Of a DNA stretch of 64,000 bases, positions 61,832 through 64,000 are shown one piece after another. Position 1 is the stretch's first letter. Each line of letters starts with the position of its first letter. Under the pieces are notes generated by a model. The model was not told the DNA's origin and made no database searches. It saw only the letters and a list, made by a program, of their open reading frames with translations. The translations under genes and the position numbers were made by a program. Source of the DNA: HXMU1420-2 sp034670145 (GTDB lineage Bacteria; Pseudomonadota; Alphaproteobacteria; Rhodobacterales; Rhodobacteraceae); NCBI GenBank assembly GCA_034670145.1, contig JAXMOA010000017.1, positions 1 to 64,000 on the forward strand, in the 5' to 3' direction.

Positions 61832-63322
61832 TCAATATTCATTGTCTTCCTGCTGCCAGGGCCGTGCAAGGTTTCCAAAGCGCGTGAACTGCCCCTCAAA
61901 GCTCAACTCGACCGAGCCGATGGGGCCATGTCGTTGCTTGCCGATGATCACTTCGGCCTTGCCATGCAGACGTTCCATGCGCTCTTGCCAGGCGGCCATT
62001 TCGTCCAACCGGTCGTCCGAGGGCTTTTCCCGCTCGACATAATATTCCTCGCGGAAGACGAACATGACCACATCCGCATCCTGTTCGATCGAGCCCGATT
62101 CGCGCAGGTCTGACAATTGCGGACGCTTGTCTTCGCGCGATTCGACCTGACGCGACAGCTGGGACAGGGCGATCACCGGAATGTCGAGCTCTTTGGCGAT
62201 GGCCTTCAGGCCCTGGGTGATTTCGGAGACCTCGTTAACCCGGCTGTCTTTGGCCGTGGCGGGGCGAACCAGTTGCAGATAGTCGATGATCAGACAGTCC
62301 AGCCCATGTGTCCGTTTCAAACGGCGGGCGCGGGCAGCCAGCTGACTGATCGGAAGGGCAGGTGTGTCGTCGATATATAGCGGGCAGGCTTCGAGTGTTT
62401 TGGCTGCGTCGACGAATTTGCGGAACTCGGTTTCTGTCATGTCGCCCCTTCGGATCTGTTCGGAGGGGACCTCGGATGCCTCGGACAGGATCCGGGCGGC
62501 GAGCTGTTCCGCGCTCATTTCCAGAGAGTAAAACCCGACGATGCCGCCATCGGTAGAGCCTTCGGTACCGTCCGGCAATGTGCCTTTGCGGTAAGCCTTG
62601 GCGATGTTGAACGCGATGTTGGTGGCAAGGGATGTCTTGCCCATAGACGGGCGACCGGCCAGGATCAGCAGGTCCGAGCGGTGCAAACCGCCCAGCTTTT
62701 TGTCCATATCGACCAGTCCGGTTGATATACCAGCCAAGCCTCCATCGCGTTGATATGCGGCATTGGCCACATTAACTGCGTCAGTTACGGCCTTGAGAAA
62801 GCTTTGAAAACCGCTTTCTGCCTGACCCATTTCTCCGAGTTTGTACAGTTTTTGCTCGGCTTCGACGATCTGCTCTTTGGGTTCAGATGCCACATCGACC
62901 TGAGCGGCCTGTGCGCTGATGTCTTTGCCCAAGGCGATAAGCTCACGACGGATGGCCAGATCATAGATCATCTGAGCATAATCGCGCGCTGCAAATGCAC
63001 TGATCGCAGCCCCGGCAAGGCGGGCCAGATAAGCGGGGCCGCCAAGGGCCTTGAGCCCTTCGTCATCTTCCATGAAGGTTTTCATCGTGACGGGCGACGC
63101 CAATTGGTTGCGCGCAATCCGGGCAGATGCAATTTCGTAGATCCGTGCGTGGACCGGGTCAAAGAAATGTTGGGGTCCGATCAGGCTGGCCACGCGGTCA
63201 AACACGTCATTATTGGTCAGGATGGCACCCAGAAGTTGCTGTTCAGCCTCTACCGAATTTGGCAAGGCTTCTTCTGGGTTCGGGTCAATCTGTGTCGCAT
63301 TCAGTCCGGTAATTTGGTTCAT
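61832..63322 (-). CDS. dnaB: Replicative DNA helicase DnaB
   Basis: This is a 496-residue hexameric helicase. The N-terminal domain starts with LPNSVEAEQQLLGAIL. The RecA-like domain has Walker A AGRPSMGKTSLA, CLIIDYLQLV (Walker B) and IALSQLSRQVESREDKRP with the arginine-finger region. It unwinds DNA at the replication fork with DnaC/DnaG partners. No intein is present. It lies about 160 bp upstream of alr. Confidence 0.92.
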   Translation of the reverse strand: MNQITGLNATQIDPNPEEALPNSVEAEQQLLGAILTNNDVFDRVASLIGPQHFFDPVHARIYEIASARIARNQLASPVTMKTFMEDDEGLKALGGPAYLARLAGAAISAFAARDYAQMIYDLAIRRELIALGKDISAQAAQVDVASEPKEQIVEAEQKLYKLGEMGQAESGFQSFLKAVTDAVNVANAAYQRDGGLAGISTGLVDMDKKLGGLHRSDLLILAGRPSMGKTSLATNIAFNIAKAYRKGTLPDGTEGSTDGGIVGFYSLEMSAEQLAARILSEASEVPSEQIRRGDMTETEFRKFVDAAKTLEACPLYIDDTPALPISQLAARARRLKRTHGLDCLIIDYLQLVRPATAKDSRVNEVSEITQGLKAIAKELDIPVIALSQLSRQVESREDKRPQLSDLRESGSIEQDADVVMFVFREEYYVEREKPSDDRLDEMAAWQERMERLHGKAEVIIGKQRHGPIGSVELSFEGQFTRFGNLARPWQQEDNEY

Positions 63323-63580
63323 GCCCGCCTCGGATCTTATTGTGTGTTCGGGGGTGATAAAGGACAGTCCATCATTCGGCTATCTTGAAATCTTTGTGGA
63401 CATTTATTGTATAAAACCGGCTCACACTGCGGTTTTGGTATAGACCACAGAAACCACCCACTACATCTGGAATGGTAACAGAACCCGCCTACCTCACCTA
63501 GAGATTTTCGAGGAGAGCGGCGGATTCCTCCACAAGTTATCCCAAGCCGATTTCTGCTGGTCGTGTTGCCTTAAATCCGG
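63323..63580. promoter_or_regulatory. dnaB promoter region and pyrE 3' region
   Basis: These 258 bp lie between the dnaB start and the pyrE stop on the same strand. TATACAAT read on the minus strand (63408-63415 region) could be a -10 box for dnaB. No RNA gene or repeat was seen. Confidence 0.3.
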
Positions 63581-64000
63581 TCAGGACCGTGCTGCCTGCC
63601 AGGCGCGTGGATCGTTCAGGAAGGTTTCAACTTCGCTCAGGGTGTTTTCATCAAAAGCACCGCTTTGTTTGGCTTCGGCAAGAACATCCCACCAGGTACA
63701 CAGGTGGTGTAATGTGATGCCGTGATCCCCCAGGGTTTTTGAGGTTTCCGGGAAGATCCCATAGTAAAAGATGACGGCCGTATGATTGCAAATGGCCCCG
63801 GTGTCGCGGATCGCGTCGACAAAGCTGATTTTGGAGCCGCCATCTGTCGTCAGATCCTCGACCAGCAATACCCGTTCGCCGTCGCTCATTACGCCCTCGA
63901 TTCGGGCATTGCGGCCATATCCCTTTGGCTTTTTGCGCACATAGGTCATCGGCAGGGCCATGCGTTCGGCAACCAGTGCGGAAAACGGTATGCCAGCGGT
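63581..64000 (-). CDS. pyrE: Orotate phosphoribosyltransferase, 3' part (cut by window edge)
   Basis: The frame stays open to the edge, giving the last 139 residues or so. GIPFSALVAERMALPMTYVRK is typical of the PyrE hood, VLLVEDLTTDGGSK is the PRPP-binding loop, and YVRKKPKGYGRNARIEG carries the catalytic Lys region. The enzyme makes OMP from orotate in pyrimidine synthesis. The true start lies to the right of the window. Confidence 0.9.
   Translation of the reverse strand, partial: TAGIPFSALVAERMALPMTYVRKKPKGYGRNARIEGVMSDGERVLLVEDLTTDGGSKISFVDAIRDTGAICNHTAVIFYYGIFPETSKTLGDHGITLHHLCTWWDVLAEAKQSGAFDENTLSEVETFLNDPRAWQAARS

Noticed and set aside
1..64000. tRNA or rRNA genes, or tRNA-type attachment sites
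   Set aside because: Reading the intergenic regions I found no cloverleaf-like or rRNA-like sequence; a covariance-model search would be needed to exclude a missed one.

Overview
The window looks like a chromosomal segment of an alphaproteobacterium of the Rhodobacterales (Roseobacter-type). The main reasons are the dusB(nifR3)-ntrB-ntrC-ntrY-ntrX block, a fused ispDF gene, NtrC and NtrX proteins without the sigma-54 contact loop, and the high GC content of the core genes. This is inference from gene content; no database search was possible.

Left part (1-17.6 kb): the start of an IS5-type transposase runs off the left edge. A winged-helix/TPR regulator faces a tight cysK-like / amino-acid decarboxylase / adenylate cyclase operon. 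Then come a DUF2199 gene, an acyl-CoA synthetase, an AsmA-like membrane protein, a secreted protein, a 56-residue membrane peptide, PlsC, a hydroxylase plus an aberrant PanB-like protein facing a LysR regulator, a Tat-exported agmatine-deiminase-like enzyme, a DUF465 protein and PPK2.

Accessory region (17.6-41 kb): a truncated cadherin/VCBS-type protein is followed by a mosaic of gene fragments and repeats. Three direct copies (A about 19.94-20.30 kb, B 24.49-24.88 kb, C 40.60-41.07 kb) share one sequence block, which includes the 3' end and terminator of the dihaem cytochrome c gene that is intact only at copy C. Between A and B lie an FAD oxidoreductase, an LpxL-type acyltransferase and a membrane adenylate cyclase. 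Between B and C lie a broken quinone oxidoreductase, a broken tyrosine recombinase, a beta-propeller/glycosyltransferase pair, and a catabolic locus. That locus has a LacI regulator and a HisD/HpsN-type dehydrogenase on the plus strand. On the minus strand an eight-gene operon encodes a sugar-type ABC transporter (SBP, ATPase, two permeases), an IclR-HTH protein fused to a copy of the transporter's own binding-protein fold, a second IclR-like protein, an alpha/beta hydrolase and a YjlB-like cupin.

Right part (41-64 kb): conserved core genes. These are two cytochromes c, hpt, a COQ10/RatA-type START protein, an MmgE/PrpD protein, ispDF-pgpA-cinA, dusB-ntrBC-ntrYX, a PqiA-like gene followed by radA-cvpA-purF, alr-mlaE-mlaF, dnaB, and the 3' part of pyrE at the right edge. 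No rRNA, tRNA or CRISPR array was seen.
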